Assembly: GCF_041379045.1 (NCBI RefSeq)
Contig: NZ_CP166871.1
Coordinates: forward strand, 2,604,001-2,668,000
DNA: 64,000 nucleotides
Direction of reading: 5' to 3'
DNA from: Thalassotalea ponticola
GTDB lineage: Bacteria > Pseudomonadota > Gammaproteobacteria > Enterobacterales > Alteromonadaceae
Position numbers and translations under genes: made by a program
Notes under the pieces: model-generated
What the model saw: the letters and a program-made list of their open reading frames with translations, nothing else
Databases searched by the model: none
What the model was told of the DNA's origin: nothing
In this document: positions 47,685 to 59,083 of the stretch, in pieces
Position numbering within the stretch: position 1 is the first letter of the stretch
How the letters are laid out: each line of letters opens with the position of its first letter

Positions 47685-48017
47685 TTATAGCGACTTCATC
47701 GTCCCTTTTGGTAATACGGCTGAAACGGCTGCTTTTTGTACGGTCAACTCTACAGAGTCAGAAACGCTAACAACGATGAAATCCTTTTCGGCTGAAACTT
47801 TGGTGATTTTGCCAACAATACCGCCTTGAGTCAGTACTTCATCGCCTTTAGATAATGCTTCCATTAAGCTTTTGTGCTCTTTTACTCGTTTCGCTTGTGG
47901 GCGATAAATCATAAAGTAAAACACTACACCAAAGATCAACAACATAATAAGCATTTCAAAACCACCGCCTTGTTGCGGTGCACTTGCTGCGTGCGCTTTG
48001 CTAATTAAAAAGTCCAT
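47685..48017 (-). CDS. yajC: Sec translocon accessory protein YajC
   Basis: 110-residue single-span inner-membrane protein of the SecDF-YajC complex. The membrane segment is at about 22-40 (LIMLLIFGVVFYFMIYRP), followed by the conserved RPQAKRVKEHKSLMEAL and the GDEVLTQGGIVGKI block. Located between tgt and secD as usual. Confidence 0.97.
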   Translation of the reverse strand: MDFLISKAHAASAPQQGGGFEMLIMLLIFGVVFYFMIYRPQAKRVKEHKSLMEALSKGDEVLTQGGIVGKITKVSAEKDFIVVSVSDSVELTVQKAAVSAVLPKGTMKSL

Positions 48018-48072
48018 ATATTCCTCTTACAACTGTTAATTAAATAAAATTTTAGTGCCTGTAGTATACCGG

Positions 48073-49254
<1,182 letters not shown>

Positions 49255-49324
49255 TTAAAGACTTAGAAACAGTCTAAGTATTAACTATATTTTCGCTTTT
49301 TCTTAACGAGCCACCACGCAGTTA

Positions 49325-50386
49325 TTACTGGCTATCTACGACTTGCTGTTGGCGAGTTAAGAACATCGCATCGCCGTAGGAGAAAAAGCGATATTTTTGC
49401 TCAACGGCAACCTTATACGCGTGCATCATGTGCTCATACCCCGAAAACGCACTGACCAACATCAATAACGTTGATTCGGATAAATGAAAGTTAGTAATCA
49501 ATGCGTCGATCAATTCAAATTGATAACCTGGGGTGATAAAAATGTCAGTATCACCGTAAAACGCCGATAGCGGTTGGTTGTTCGCTTTGGCGTGCTTGGC
49601 TGCACTTTCTAACGAGCGCACTGACGTGGTGCCTACCGCTATAACTCGTTTGCCCGCTGCTTTAGTGGCTTTTATTTGCTCGACGACCTCGTCGCTCACC
49701 TCAACGTATTCGGCGTGCATCACGTGATCAGCAATGTTATCAACGCGCACCGGCTGAAATGTTCCAGCGCCAACGTGCAACGTAATAAAGGCCAGGTTTA
49801 CGCCTTTGTCTTTTAACTTATCGAGTAGCTGTTGCTCGAAGTGCAGTCCCGCCGTTGGTGCGGCAACGGCACCCGGCTTTTCGTTATAAACGGTTTGATA
49901 GCGCTCTTTATCCGAGTTTTCATCTGGGCGATCGATATACGGCGGCAATGGCATATGACCAATGTCATCCAATACGTCTAGCACACTGGCTTCGGTATTA
50001 AATTGCAATTCAAATAGCGCGTCGTGACGGGCGAGCATGGTCGCTTTAACCTTGCCTTCTAACAGCAGTTCGGTACCGGGCTTTGGTGACTTCGAGGCGC
50101 GAATATGGGCCAACACGCGATTGTCTTCCAGTAGGCGCTCGATTAAAATTTCGACTTTACCGCCACTGGCTTTGGTGCCGAATAATCGAGCGGGGATCAC
50201 CCGTGTGTTATTAAACACCAATAAATCACCGGGGTTGATCTTATCGAGAATCTGATTGAATACGAGGTGTTCTATCTCCCCGTTGTTACCATCAACACTC
50301 ATCAACCGACTTGCTGAACGCTCAGCTTGTGGGTAACGAGCAATTAACTCGTCAGGTAGATCAAATGAAAAGTCTGAAACTCGCAT
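49325..50386 (-). CDS. queA: S-adenosylmethionine:tRNA ribosyltransferase-isomerase
   Basis: Makes epoxyqueuosine from preQ1-tRNA and SAM. The start at ATG 50386 gives 353 residues with the standard [19 protein letters not shown]; a preceding in-frame ATG at 50389 is equally possible, and the frame up to 50461 is not family-like. Motifs are [13 protein letters not shown] near 56-68, the long [14 protein letters not shown] block near 178 and the C-terminal [20 protein letters not shown] near 297-316. First gene of queA-tgt-yajC-secDF. Confidence 0.97.
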   Translation of the reverse strand: MRVSDFSFDLPDELIARYPQAERSASRLMSVDGNNGEIEHLVFNQILDKINPGDLLVFNNTRVIPARLFGTKASGGKVEILIERLLEDNRVLAHIRASKSPKPGTELLLEGKVKATMLARHDALFELQFNTEASVLDVLDDIGHMPLPPYIDRPDENSDKERYQTVYNEKPGAVAAPTAGLHFEQQLLDKLKDKGVNLAFITLHVGAGTFQPVRVDNIADHVMHAEYVEVSDEVVEQIKATKAAGKRVIAVGTTSVRSLESAAKHAKANNQPLSAFYGDTDIFITPGYQFELIDALITNFHLSESTLLMLVSAFSGYEHMMHAYKVAVEQKYRFFSYGDAMFLTRQQQVVDSQ

Positions 50387-51239
50387 CATTATTAACGCAA
50401 CCCTTATATCCAACGTATTAAAAAATCGGCTAATTTTAAAACTGGCATGGCGATTAAGCAAGGGAATTCACTTATCTGCTCAGACTAGATATTGACAAGT
50501 TATCGCTAAATTATACCAAGTGACGTTTCATCATGTAGATAACTTACTGAAATAAAGACGTTTACTATCGCACATTGGGGGATTGGTTACGTTGTTATCT
50601 AAGACTAAATAAGGTCAAACAATATCGCGATAACGCAAGTGGCGTAGCTTTAACAAGCTAAGTGACGTTTTAAGTGGTATGTCGTATGTGAATTGTTAGT
50701 GACTCTAGGCTACAGATGAGTGAGGCGCTAAGCCTGCGCTAGAGCCGTTGACCTGGCTCCATTAACCTGGCGCCATTAACATTAGTGGCAGAGATAAACC
50801 GGTAAAAGGTTGGCCGCTGTATTTTGTGTCAACATCATTGAACTGCTGGCAGTGGTTTGTAAATCAAAGCAAGTGGCCAGTGCCAACACCGACACTAACG
50901 GCCTATCATTATAACTGCATAAGCTAGCCATCAATGTTGTGAACAATCATGATCACTTATTGATTGTGACAATTGCCAAGACTATCTTACTTTGCGCGGC
51001 GTTGATTGTTCAGTTGCACCATGGCGATCATCAGTCGTATGAAAAATATCACCAGCCTTGGTTTGGCTGTAACTAACATTCAGATCAACATCCACTTTAT
51101 CTGTTTTACAGCGGTATTGATTAACACTAAACCACGATTTTACTCGGTGTATTATATTCATCCCCAAACTCCCTTTTACACAATTGATCATTCAACGCAA
51201 GCCCAGCTGTTTTCTCAGCCGGATAGATTGATTATCAGC

Positions 51240-51637
51240 AACATACTTTCTCTTGCCGTAAACTCAGTCCGCAGTTAAAAGCAGTGGTTAATACCGATAC
51301 TGCTGAGCTTAAATTATTCACCGACATTGAAATGGCGATTCGGTGGATCGGCGTTGTGGTTTATTCCCTGTCACGACCTAAAAGCCATGCCTTTACCAAA
51401 ACAACTATACTGAGTTCATTTTGCGAAATTTTATACTAATCAGCATCTGTTGGAATTTCAACCACTCGAGCACACTTTGTTAATTAAATGTTGCCGCACT
51501 TGTAAATTTATCAACACAATAGATACCAGCGGTCGCCATGTCGGTTGGTAAATGACCTTAACGGCACAGACATCATGTCGCGTTGTGAATACAAAAACAG
51601 TGCTACCATAGCGCAGTCGTTGGGTAAAACGCGGTGA
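51240..51637 (+). pseudogene. Probable decayed gene in several frames
   Basis: Three protein-like stretches follow each other on the plus strand in different phases: one with VVNTDTAELKLFTDIEMAIR ending at 51439, one ending GRHVGW before a TAA near 51550, and one with DIMSRCEYKNSATIAQSLGK ending at 51637. The order and composition suggest one gene with several frameshifts. No family is recognised, so this is a tentative call. Confidence 0.28.
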
Positions 51638-51714
51638 ACACACTGCCAAAACGATGTTTTTATCGGCTATTCGGTCATTCCTTAAGCAATCGGAAATTTT
51701 TTTTAATTTTTTGC

Positions 51715-51742
51715 TTTACAGCCAATCAAGCATAGGTATAAT
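51715..51742 (+). promoter_or_regulatory. Promoter of tRNA-Trp
   Basis: TTTACA (51715-51720), a 16-base spacer and a perfect TATAAT (51737-51742); the tRNA starts 14 bases later. An A+T-rich tract just upstream could be an UP element. Confidence 0.8.
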
Positions 51743-51755
51743 GCACAGCCATTGC

Positions 51756-51832
51756 AGGGGTGTAGTTCCAATTGGTAGAACGGCGGTCTCCAAAACCGAC
51801 GGTTGGGAGTTCGAGTCTCTCCACCCCTGCCA
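51756..51832 (+). tRNA. tRNA-Trp (anticodon CCA)
   Basis: 77 bases with encoded CCA end. Acceptor AGGGGTG / CACCCCT, anticodon loop CTCCAAA and T-arm GAGTTCGAGTCTC. One base longer than E. coli tRNA-Trp because of an extra D-loop base. Confidence 0.97.
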
Positions 51833-52178
51833 CTTTCCCTCTTCTCTTAATACACTTTCTTTAGCATCTATATCTCTTATATCTCTTTGTCATTCATCAT
51901 TTATCGATATTCACAGTCTTAACTAAAACCTCGTACTAATTTTTATTCATTAAAAACTTGCAAGCGTTAACCAGCCAATTGTGTTAGTAGCTGTCAGGTT
52001 GACTATTTGCTCATCGCAATTGAGTCATGACCGACAATCTGTCATCATAGATATAAGTTTGTAAAGTAACGTTGAAAGTACCGTTGAAAGTACCGTTTAA
52101 CCTAGCGAGTAGTCTCATCAACAGCAAACTGTCACCCTTTGTTCACTAACACAACGAGTCGCTAAAGCGTATATAAAC
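51833..52178. other. 346-base region between tRNA-Trp and holD
   Basis: No gene is seen. A 12-base tandem repeat, GTAMCGTTGAAA, is present in about 2.7 copies at 52066-52097. The holD promoter is not obvious. Confidence 0.45.
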
Positions 52179-52649
52179 ATGACGTTAACACGTAAACAGT
52201 TTACACACCTTCAACACATGGGCATCACCGTTTGGCAGCGCCGAGCCGATGTATTTAGCGACGCCAACAATGCCGAGTCGCTAACAAGCGTCGATTCAAC
52301 GGCACCTAACACCAGCGCATTAGCAAATGACATAAGCGCGGATACCAAACAACAACCACAGACAGTGCCACCAAAGGCCAATCGCATCGAGGCTGTACGC
52401 GTCGACGATTACCCGATGTTTAATGATGTATTGCTTGCGTTAAGCGTTAACCCGGATCAAGTGACCCAAAGCGATGACATCATCACTTTACCTAATTTGA
52501 CTTGGCGATTTGATCAACAAGCAGACATTAGTTACCGAGACGGTGTGTTAACCACCCCAAATCTGGCGGCACTACAGGCATCACCAGCATTAAAACGTCA
52601 GCTGTGGTTCGCTTTGTGCGACTACTTACCCCAGGTAACCGCTAACTGA
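52179..52649 (+). CDS. holD: DNA polymerase III psi subunit
   Basis: Psi links the clamp loader to chi and SSB. 156 residues. The start MTLTRKQFTHLQHMGITVWQRR is the recognisable conserved N-terminus that binds chi. The C-terminal globular half (about 70-156) has the family's pattern, including IITLPNLTWRF and the final LKRQLWFALCDYLPQV. Between them is a Ser/Thr/Asn/Gln-rich low-complexity stretch of about 45 residues (27-72), probably disordered, making it longer than E. coli HolD (137). It is followed by rimI at a few bases, the same pairing as in E. coli. Confidence 0.85.
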   Translation: MTLTRKQFTHLQHMGITVWQRRADVFSDANNAESLTSVDSTAPNTSALANDISADTKQQPQTVPPKANRIEAVRVDDYPMFNDVLLALSVNPDQVTQSDDIITLPNLTWRFDQQADISYRDGVLTTPNLAALQASPALKRQLWFALCDYLPQVTAN

Positions 52650-52658
52650 GGCCACGTG

Positions 52659-53105
52659 ATGAGTGATTACCGCATTGTCGACTTCAACTTAGCCGATGTG
52701 GATAGCGTTTACGCTATCGAGTTAGCGAGTAACCACTACCCCTGGAGCAAAAACATTCTCACCAGCTGCATTGGCGGTCGCTACATATCGCGTATGATGT
52801 TGCACGAGCAGTCGGTTTGTGGCTTTTATATCGTCGATAAAGTGATCGATGAAATGACCTTAATGGAAATTTGCGTTCACCCACGTTTTCAAGGGCAAGG
52901 TTTAGGACACCTACTGATGTCAGATCTGATCAGCATCGCTGCCGAGCATGATATCAAACTCATCCACTTAGAGGTTCGCGCCAGTAACCAAAACGCTCAA
53001 CGGTTATATGCGAAGCACAAATTCAAACAAATTGCACAACGCGATAACTACTACCCCACAGACAATGGCCATGAACACGCCATAATTATGCAACGAACGT
53101 TTTAA
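52659..53105 (+). CDS. rimI: Ribosomal protein bS18 alanine N-acetyltransferase
   Basis: GNAT acetyltransferase that modifies the N-terminal Ala of ribosomal protein S18. 148 residues from the ATG at 52659 (a GTG at 52656 is in frame directly before it). Acetyl-CoA motif is VHPRFQGQGLGHLLM near 85-99, followed by LEVRASNQNAQRLYAKHKF near 110-128 and RDNYYP. It lies nine bases after holD, so it is co-translated with it. Confidence 0.93.
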   Translation: MSDYRIVDFNLADVDSVYAIELASNHYPWSKNILTSCIGGRYISRMMLHEQSVCGFYIVDKVIDEMTLMEICVHPRFQGQGLGHLLMSDLISIAAEHDIKLIHLEVRASNQNAQRLYAKHKFKQIAQRDNYYPTDNGHEHAIIMQRTF

Positions 53106-53362
53106 CCGAACACTCCACCCATTTTCATCAGCCTATAACGAGCTGTTGCTAAGCGCATAAAAGTGCAACTTTTATCAGTAAAAATAATGTGTTTAGCGAT
53201 TGTTTTCTGTATAATGTTGCGCCTTTATAAGCGTATAAATTTTAACCGGCAACAGCATATTTTTTTCCACTAGCTATTATTGTTAAGCGATGCCCAAAAA
53301 TAATGGCTATAGTCGATGCAAGCGGTTAATAGATTAATATAGATTTAGGTAAACAGTAGCGT

Positions 53363-54943
53363 ATGTCAGTCCAACAGCAGGAAGTAAATAAACGCCGAAC
53401 GTTTGCGATCATATCGCATCCGGATGCGGGTAAAACCACCATCACCGAAAAAGTACTTTTATTCGGTCAAGCCATTCAATCAGCTGGTACCGTTAAAGGT
53501 AAAAAATCAGGGCAGCATGCGAAGTCAGACTGGATGGAAATGGAAAAAGACCGCGGTATTTCAATTACTACCTCGGTGATGCAATTCCCGTATGCCGATT
53601 GTTTGGTCAACCTACTCGACACCCCTGGTCACGAAGACTTCTCAGAGGACACGTACCGAACGTTAACTGCGGTTGACTCGTGTTTAATGGTTATCGACAC
53701 CGCCAAAGGTGTTGAGGATCGCACCATTAAATTAATGGAAGTCACCCGTTTGCGCGACACGCCAATTATCACCTTTATGAACAAAATGGACCGCGATGTG
53801 CGCGATCCCATCGAGGTCATGGATGAAGTCGAAGAAGTATTAAAAATAAAGTGCTCGCCGGTAACTTGGCCTATTGGCATGGGTAAACAGTTCAAAGGCG
53901 TATACAACCTTCTAACCGACGAAACCATCTTGTACAAAACTGGCCAAGGTCACACCATTCAAGAAAAAGTCGTAATTAAGGGCATTGACAACCCCGAACT
54001 GGACGAGAGAATTGGTAGCTATGCCGAAGAACTGCGTGATGAAATGGAGCTTGTACAAGGCGCTTGTCACGAATTTAACTTAGATGAGTTTTTAGCTGGC
54101 GAATTAACACCAGTGTATTTTGGTACCGCTTTGGGTAATTTTGGTGTTGATCACATGCTCGATGGGTTAACCCAATGGGCCCCACCGCCACAGCCGCGCC
54201 AAACCGACAGCCGCGAAGTTAGCGCAACTGAAGAAAAATTCTCAGGTTTTGTATTTAAGATCCAAGCCAATATGGATCCTAAGCACCGTGACCGCATAGC
54301 CTTTATGCGCATCTGCTCTGGCCGTTACACAAAAGGTATGAAAATGCGTCAAGTTCGCATCGGTAAAGATGTGCGCATTGCTGACGCGGTAACCTTTATG
54401 GCCGGTGATCGATCGAACGTTGAAGAAGCCTATGCCGGAGATATCATCGGCTTACACAACCACGGCTCAATCCAAATCGGTGATACGTTTACCGAAGGCG
54501 AAGAAATGAAGTTCAGTGGTATTCCCAACTTTGCTCCGGAAATGTTCCGTCGCATTCGATTGCGCGATCCGTTAAAAGCCAAGCAGCTACAAAAGGGCCT
54601 CATTCAATTATCCGAAGAAGGCGCGGTGCAGGTATTTAGACCATTGGCGAATAACGACATGATTGTTGGCGCCGTTGGTGTGTTGCAGTTTGAAGTTGTT
54701 GTTCACCGCTTAAAGACCGAATACAACGTTGATGCGATTTACGAGCCCATTTCAGTTGCCACTGCTCGTTGGGTAAGTTGTGATGATGCCAAGATCATGG
54801 CCCAATTTGAAAAGAAAGCATACGACAATTTAGCCCTAGACGGTGGTGATAACTTAACCTACATCGCACCAACTATGGTTAATTTAAACTTAACTCAAGA
54901 GCGTTATCCCGAAGTTCAGTTTAATAAAACCCGTGAACACTAA
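53363..54943 (+). CDS. prfC: Peptide chain release factor 3
   Basis: GTPase that recycles RF1 and RF2 from the ribosome. 526 residues, normal length. G1 SHPDAGKTT near 18-26, G2 ([11 protein letters not shown]), G3 DTPGHEDF near 88, G4 NKMD near 142, and a following RF3-specific C-terminal part. A TATAAT at 53210-53215 followed by TTGCGCC upstream may be a promoter -10. It is in the holD-rimI-prfC order also seen in other gammaproteobacteria. Confidence 0.98.
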   Translation: MSVQQQEVNKRRTFAIISHPDAGKTTITEKVLLFGQAIQSAGTVKGKKSGQHAKSDWMEMEKDRGISITTSVMQFPYADCLVNLLDTPGHEDFSEDTYRTLTAVDSCLMVIDTAKGVEDRTIKLMEVTRLRDTPIITFMNKMDRDVRDPIEVMDEVEEVLKIKCSPVTWPIGMGKQFKGVYNLLTDETILYKTGQGHTIQEKVVIKGIDNPELDERIGSYAEELRDEMELVQGACHEFNLDEFLAGELTPVYFGTALGNFGVDHMLDGLTQWAPPPQPRQTDSREVSATEEKFSGFVFKIQANMDPKHRDRIAFMRICSGRYTKGMKMRQVRIGKDVRIADAVTFMAGDRSNVEEAYAGDIIGLHNHGSIQIGDTFTEGEEMKFSGIPNFAPEMFRRIRLRDPLKAKQLQKGLIQLSEEGAVQVFRPLANNDMIVGAVGVLQFEVVVHRLKTEYNVDAIYEPISVATARWVSCDDAKIMAQFEKKAYDNLALDGGDNLTYIAPTMVNLNLTQERYPEVQFNKTREH

Positions 54944-54984
54944 CACGCTAGTCATCTACACGTATTAAGAGATAATTTGAAACA

Positions 54985-56724
54985 ATGAACATTCGTCACT
55001 TATTAACTGAAAAAGTACATGCAGCGATGATAGCTGCCGGTTTGCCTGAAGATACCAACCCTGCGGTAAGTATCTCTGCACGAGCGCAATTTGGTGATTA
55101 TCAAGCCAATGGTGTGATGGGCGCAGCGAAAAAACTAAAAACTAATCCTCGCGAGTTGGCCCAAAAAGTTGTTGATAACTTGCAACTTGACGGCATTGCC
55201 AAACAGGTTGAATTAGCGGGTCCAGGCTTTATCAACATTCATCTAGACCAACAGTGGTTAGCCAATCAATTAGAAGCGGCAAGCGGTGATGACAAGCTCA
55301 GCGTGAGCCAAGCGACTGAACCTAAAACAGTGGTCGTTGACTACTCGGCACCTAACCTAGCCAAAGAAATGCACGTCGGTCACTTGCGTTCAACGATTAT
55401 CGGCGACGCGGTTGTGCGTGCATTAGAGTTTCGCGGTGAACATGTTATCCGCCAAAACCACATGGGTGACTGGGGAACGCAATTTGGTATGCTTTTGGCT
55501 CACCTTAGCGATAAGCTTGCTGGCAATGAGGTTGCCGAAACCGCACTTGCCGATCTTGAAAACTTCTATCGCGAAGCCAAAGTTCGCTTTGACAACGAAG
55601 ACGGCTTTGCCGATCGAGCACGCGACTACGTGGTAAAATTGCAAGGTGGCGATGCCGACTGTCTTGCGCTTTGGCAACAGTTTATCGATATTTCAATTCA
55701 TCACTCAGAAGAGATTTACGATAAGCTCAACGTCACGTTAACCCGAAACGACATCATGGGTGAAAGTGCCTACAATGAAGACTTACCGAAAGTTATTGAT
55801 GAACTTGTCGCTAAAAATATCGCGGTAGAAGATCAAGGCGCCAAAGTCGTCTTTATTGAAGAGATGGCCAATAAAGCCGGTGAACCTTCGGTATTTATCG
55901 TACAAAAATCAGGCGGCGGTTACCTATACGCGACCACCGACTTAAGCGCATGTCGCTATCGCGCTGGCCAACTTGGCGCTGATCGCATCATCATTTTCAC
56001 CGATGCGCGTCAATCACTGCACTTTAAACAAGTAGAAATTACTGCTCGTAAAGCGGGCTTCTTACCAGAGACCACCGCTTATGATCACTGCCCGTTTGGT
56101 ATGATGATGGGCGACGATGGCAAGCCGTTTAAAACGCGCAGTGGTGGCACCGTCAAGTTAGCAGAGCTACTTGATGAAGCGATAAGCCGTGCCGAACAAT
56201 TAATGGCAGAAAAAATTGCCGATTTTTCTGAAGCTGAGCGCAAGGATATTGCCCGCAAAGTCGGTATTGGCGCGGTTAAGTTTGCTGATTTATCTAAAAA
56301 CCGTACCTCGGATTATATCTTTAACTGGAAAACCATGTTGAGCTTCGAGGGGGCTACGGCACCGTATTTGCAATACGCCTATACTCGCGTGCAAAGCTTG
56401 TTCAAAAAAGCAGGTATCAACGCGACAAGCATCGAGCAAAACATGCTTATTGACGCACCACAAGAAAAAGCTCTTGCGGTCAAATTATTGCAATTTGAAG
56501 AAGTGCTTGATCAAGTCATTGCCGATTGTACGCCAAATTTATTGTGTAGCTACTTGTATGAACTCGCGAGCTTGTACATGAGCTTTTACGAGGCCTGCCC
56601 TATATTAAAAGAGGACGTTGACGACGCGGTTAAATTGTCACGCCTGCGTTTATGTGATGTTGTTGCTCGTACTTTGAAGCAAGGTTTAGATTTACTCGGT
56701 ATCGACGTAATGGATCGCATGTAA
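54985..56724 (+). CDS. argS: Arginyl-tRNA synthetase
   Basis: Class I synthetase charging tRNA-Arg. 579 residues. An N-terminal Add-1 domain (about 1-90) is followed by the catalytic domain with [20 protein letters not shown] (the HIGH box is HVGH) near 118-137. It has the usual ArgRS loss of a canonical KMSKS, with [13 protein letters not shown] near 380 in its place. The C-terminal anticodon domain includes [16 protein letters not shown]. It begins 41 bases after prfC and ends at a strong terminator. Confidence 0.98.
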   Translation: MNIRHLLTEKVHAAMIAAGLPEDTNPAVSISARAQFGDYQANGVMGAAKKLKTNPRELAQKVVDNLQLDGIAKQVELAGPGFINIHLDQQWLANQLEAASGDDKLSVSQATEPKTVVVDYSAPNLAKEMHVGHLRSTIIGDAVVRALEFRGEHVIRQNHMGDWGTQFGMLLAHLSDKLAGNEVAETALADLENFYREAKVRFDNEDGFADRARDYVVKLQGGDADCLALWQQFIDISIHHSEEIYDKLNVTLTRNDIMGESAYNEDLPKVIDELVAKNIAVEDQGAKVVFIEEMANKAGEPSVFIVQKSGGGYLYATTDLSACRYRAGQLGADRIIIFTDARQSLHFKQVEITARKAGFLPETTAYDHCPFGMMMGDDGKPFKTRSGGTVKLAELLDEAISRAEQLMAEKIADFSEAERKDIARKVGIGAVKFADLSKNRTSDYIFNWKTMLSFEGATAPYLQYAYTRVQSLFKKAGINATSIEQNMLIDAPQEKALAVKLLQFEEVLDQVIADCTPNLLCSYLYELASLYMSFYEACPILKEDVDDAVKLSRLRLCDVVARTLKQGLDLLGIDVMDRM

Positions 56725-56764
56725 GCCTGTGTAAATACACTGGGAATACAATTACGTCACCGAC

Positions 56765-56799
56765 AAAAAAGGTAAGTTGTGAGTAACTTACCTTTTTTT
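56765..56799 (+). terminator. argS terminator
   Basis: Perfect 14-base stem AAAAAAGGTAAGTT / AACTTACCTTTTTT with loop GTGAGT. Confidence 0.93.
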
Positions 56800-56920
56800 A
56801 TGGGCAAAAATTGCGAGCTATTTACGCGCCATATTCGGTAAATAAGCAGGGAGAAAATTTTGTGCTAGTGTTATAAAGAGCAACCGCTAATATTGAAAAG
56901 ACCAGCAACAAGGAGCCGCC

Positions 56921-57163
56921 ATGTTAGGTGAAAGCCACTCGCTAAGAAATGAATTTCCCGAATTAACTGATACCCTCAAAAGCCTTCTCAAAAACGATGA
57001 GCAATTTGCCGATAAAGCCAAGCAATACGATAGGCTCGACAAGGAAATTCGCGAGTTAGAGCTAAACGCAGCACCTATTGACGATGAGTCAATGCATCAG
57101 CTAAAACACGACAGAGCAGTACTAAAAGATCTATTATACGCCGCGTTAAAAGACGCGTCATAA
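56921..57163 (+). CDS. YdcH-family (DUF465) small protein
   Basis: 80-residue helical, charged protein of the YdcH/DUF465 type: an antiparallel two-helix hairpin with NEFPELTDTLKSLLKNDEQF and the conserved YDRLDKEIRELE and LKHDRAVLKDLLYAALK. Start ATG 56921 with a perfect AAGGAG seven bases upstream. Function of the family is poorly known. It is a single gene in a 700-base interval. Confidence 0.88.
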   Translation: MLGESHSLRNEFPELTDTLKSLLKNDEQFADKAKQYDRLDKEIRELELNAAPIDDESMHQLKHDRAVLKDLLYAALKDAS

Positions 57164-57454
57164 GTTAATCGCAACACGCAGTAATCGATAACGCGCTGCA
57201 CCACGTATCTCTGGTAAACAATCAGCGTAACCACTGATTTGGTGGTGTGCTAACGACAGCTAAGCACTGCGATACATGAAGATACTGGGCTTTATAGTAT
57301 CAATGCTATTCATTGGCGTTTGTACAGACTAGTGAATAGCACAATACACAACCAAGTGCGCGCATCACTCACTGTTCACCTTGTGCGGTAATTGATATCC
57401 TCAGGTGAGCCTAAGCGATTTAGTATCATCGCAACCACTGAATAACAATAAATT

Positions 57455-58210
57455 ATGTTTACCGATAGCCATTGCCATTTAGATTTTCAAGAATTTGACA
57501 GCATCCGCGACGACTTAATACAGCATTGCCATAGTTTGGGTATTGAGCGCTTTATTGTGCCCGGTATTACTTCTAAACGCTGGCCTCGAGTGTTAAGTCT
57601 TGCTAAACAATTCCCGCAAGTCATACCCTGTTTGGGATTACATCCTTGGTGGATTGACAAAGCCAGCGACCAAGACTTGTGGCTACTTGAAGAACTGGCC
57701 ATCGAGCACTCAATTGCCGCCATTGGCGAAATTGGCATTGATGGCGTGATCGATGATATCGAAACGCAAACGAAGTACTTTACCGCCCAGCTAGAGATTG
57801 CCAATAAACTCGACCTACCGGTGATCATCCACCATCGAAAAAGTCACCACCTTATTGTTCCTGAGCTCAAGCGTATTAACCTTGCCCGCGGAGGCATTAT
57901 TCACGCGTTTTCAGGAAACTATCAACAAGCCAAAGCCTATATAGATTTGGGCTACCGTTTAGGCGTAGGCGGCACGATAACGTACCCAAGAGCAATTAAG
58001 ACACGAGAGGCCATAGCCAAAATTCCGCTCAGTGCTATCGCGCTAGAGACAGATGCTCCGGCAATGCCCTTGAACGGATTTCAGGGGCTGGATAATTCAC
58101 CCAAATACTTGCCCAAAGTATTTGCTGAACTGTGTCAATTGCGCAGCGAAAGTGAGCAACACATCGCGCAGCAAGTCGAAGACAATATCAATGCGTTTCT
58201 TCAAGGCTAA
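57455..58210 (+). CDS. TatD-family metal-dependent hydrolase (YjjV-like)
   Basis: 251 residues. TatD signatures: FTDSHCHLDFQ (metal His pair at 5 and 7), AAIGEIGIDGV near 90, PVIIHHRKSHHL near 127-138 with metal His, GIIHAFSGNYQQAKAYIDLG near 148 and ALETDAPAMP near 200 with the metal Asp. Family members are 3'-5' DNA exonucleases or D-aminoacyl-tRNA deacylases. The start follows weak Shine-Dalgarno sequence. Its 3' end overlaps ppk2 on the opposite strand by 23 bases. Confidence 0.92.
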   Translation: MFTDSHCHLDFQEFDSIRDDLIQHCHSLGIERFIVPGITSKRWPRVLSLAKQFPQVIPCLGLHPWWIDKASDQDLWLLEELAIEHSIAAIGEIGIDGVIDDIETQTKYFTAQLEIANKLDLPVIIHHRKSHHLIVPELKRINLARGGIIHAFSGNYQQAKAYIDLGYRLGVGGTITYPRAIKTREAIAKIPLSAIALETDAPAMPLNGFQGLDNSPKYLPKVFAELCQLRSESEQHIAQQVEDNINAFLQG

Positions 58211-59057
58211 TACCGAGCTTTTGCTTGGCCAATTTGAGTAAGTCTTGATCAATTTTCGGTTCACTGATGTCAATACCGGCAGACAGGGTGTCAACCAAGT
58301 ATTGCAACACCGATAGACGCGCATGCCACTTGTGATTAGCGCCAATCACGTGCCAGTTGCTGTGGTTAGTTGAGGTAAGCTGAAGCATGTCGTTAATAGC
58401 GCGTTCGTAATCAGACCACTTTTCGCGGTTGCGAATGTCCTCTTCGGTTAACTTCCAGCGTTTGTGAGTATTGTTTAATCGCTCGGCAAAGCGCTTGAGC
58501 TGCTCGTCTTTGTCAATGTGCATAAAGATTTTAACAACGCGGGCACCGTCATCCGTTAGCAGTCGTTCGAATTCGTTAATTTCTTGGTAGGCTCGTTGCC
58601 ATTCTCGCTCGGTCGCAAATTGCTCTATGCGCTCGACCATCACCCGACCGTAGTAGGAGCGGTCAAAAATGGCAATTTTGCCAGCGCTGGGCAGCTTTGT
58701 TTGAAAGCGATATAGATAATGCTTACTCTGTTCCTCTTTACTCGGTGCGGCTATGGGGTGCACTTGAAATGAGCGAGGGTCTAAGCGTTCAGTGACACGG
58801 CGAATTGCACCGCCCTTACCCGATGCATCCCACCCTTCAAAAAGAATAATCGCGCGTCGCCCTTGATGAAAGTACGCCTGTTGAATAAAAAACAGTTTCT
58901 TTTGTAGTTTTTTCTGCTGCTTTTCATAGTCTTTTTTACTGCCGCTGAACGACAAGTCAACATCGACATCGTTAAGCTGCGTAGGGTTGTCGGTTAAAAT
59001 GATAGGAGATGGTTTATACACGTTACCCTCGTCTGAGTTGGCACCTATATAAACCAT
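58188..59057 (-). CDS. ppk2: Polyphosphate kinase 2
   Basis: Transfers phosphate between polyphosphate and nucleoside phosphates. About 289 residues from ATG 59057 (a TTG at 59066 is possible). The P-loop-like ILFEGWDASGKGGAIRR near 72-88, RVTERLDPRSFQV, and the Walker-B/lid segment IAIFDRSYYGRVMVER near 134-149 identify a single-domain PPK2. Its length and composition fit class I, but the class cannot be proved from motifs alone. Its last codons are antisense to tatD. The next gene upstream on its strand is smp, only 26 bases away. Confidence 0.92.
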   Translation of the reverse strand: MVYIGANSDEGNVYKPSPIILTDNPTQLNDVDVDLSFSGSKKDYEKQQKKLQKKLFFIQQAYFHQGRRAIILFEGWDASGKGGAIRRVTERLDPRSFQVHPIAAPSKEEQSKHYLYRFQTKLPSAGKIAIFDRSYYGRVMVERIEQFATEREWQRAYQEINEFERLLTDDGARVVKIFMHIDKDEQLKRFAERLNNTHKRWKLTEEDIRNREKWSDYERAINDMLQLTSTNHSNWHVIGANHKWHARLSVLQYLVDTLSAGIDISEPKIDQDLLKLAKQKLGISLEETH

Positions 59058-59083
59058 AGCAGTCAAATACCTATAGCTGAAAT

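Larger units (their letters stand above)
50387..51755. other. 1.37-kb region without an intact gene
   Basis: Between queA and the tRNA-Trp gene no complete gene is convincing. The first 600 bases hold a short tandem repeat at about 50753-50780 (CCTGGCTCCATTAA then CCTGGCGCCATTAA). A 59-codon minus-strand frame starting at 51161 behind GGGAG is open but not recognised. From about 51240 to 51637 there are several protein-like frames in different phases, listed as a pseudogene. The region looks like decayed DNA. Confidence 0.5.

Noticed and set aside
50982..51161. A 59-codon minus-strand frame starting at 51161 behind GGGAG
   Set aside because: No recognisable family, weak start context and located in a decayed region; not enough to call a gene.
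52066..52097. CRISPR-like short tandem repeat before holD
   Set aside because: The 12-base units are directly adjacent with no spacers; a simple tandem repeat.
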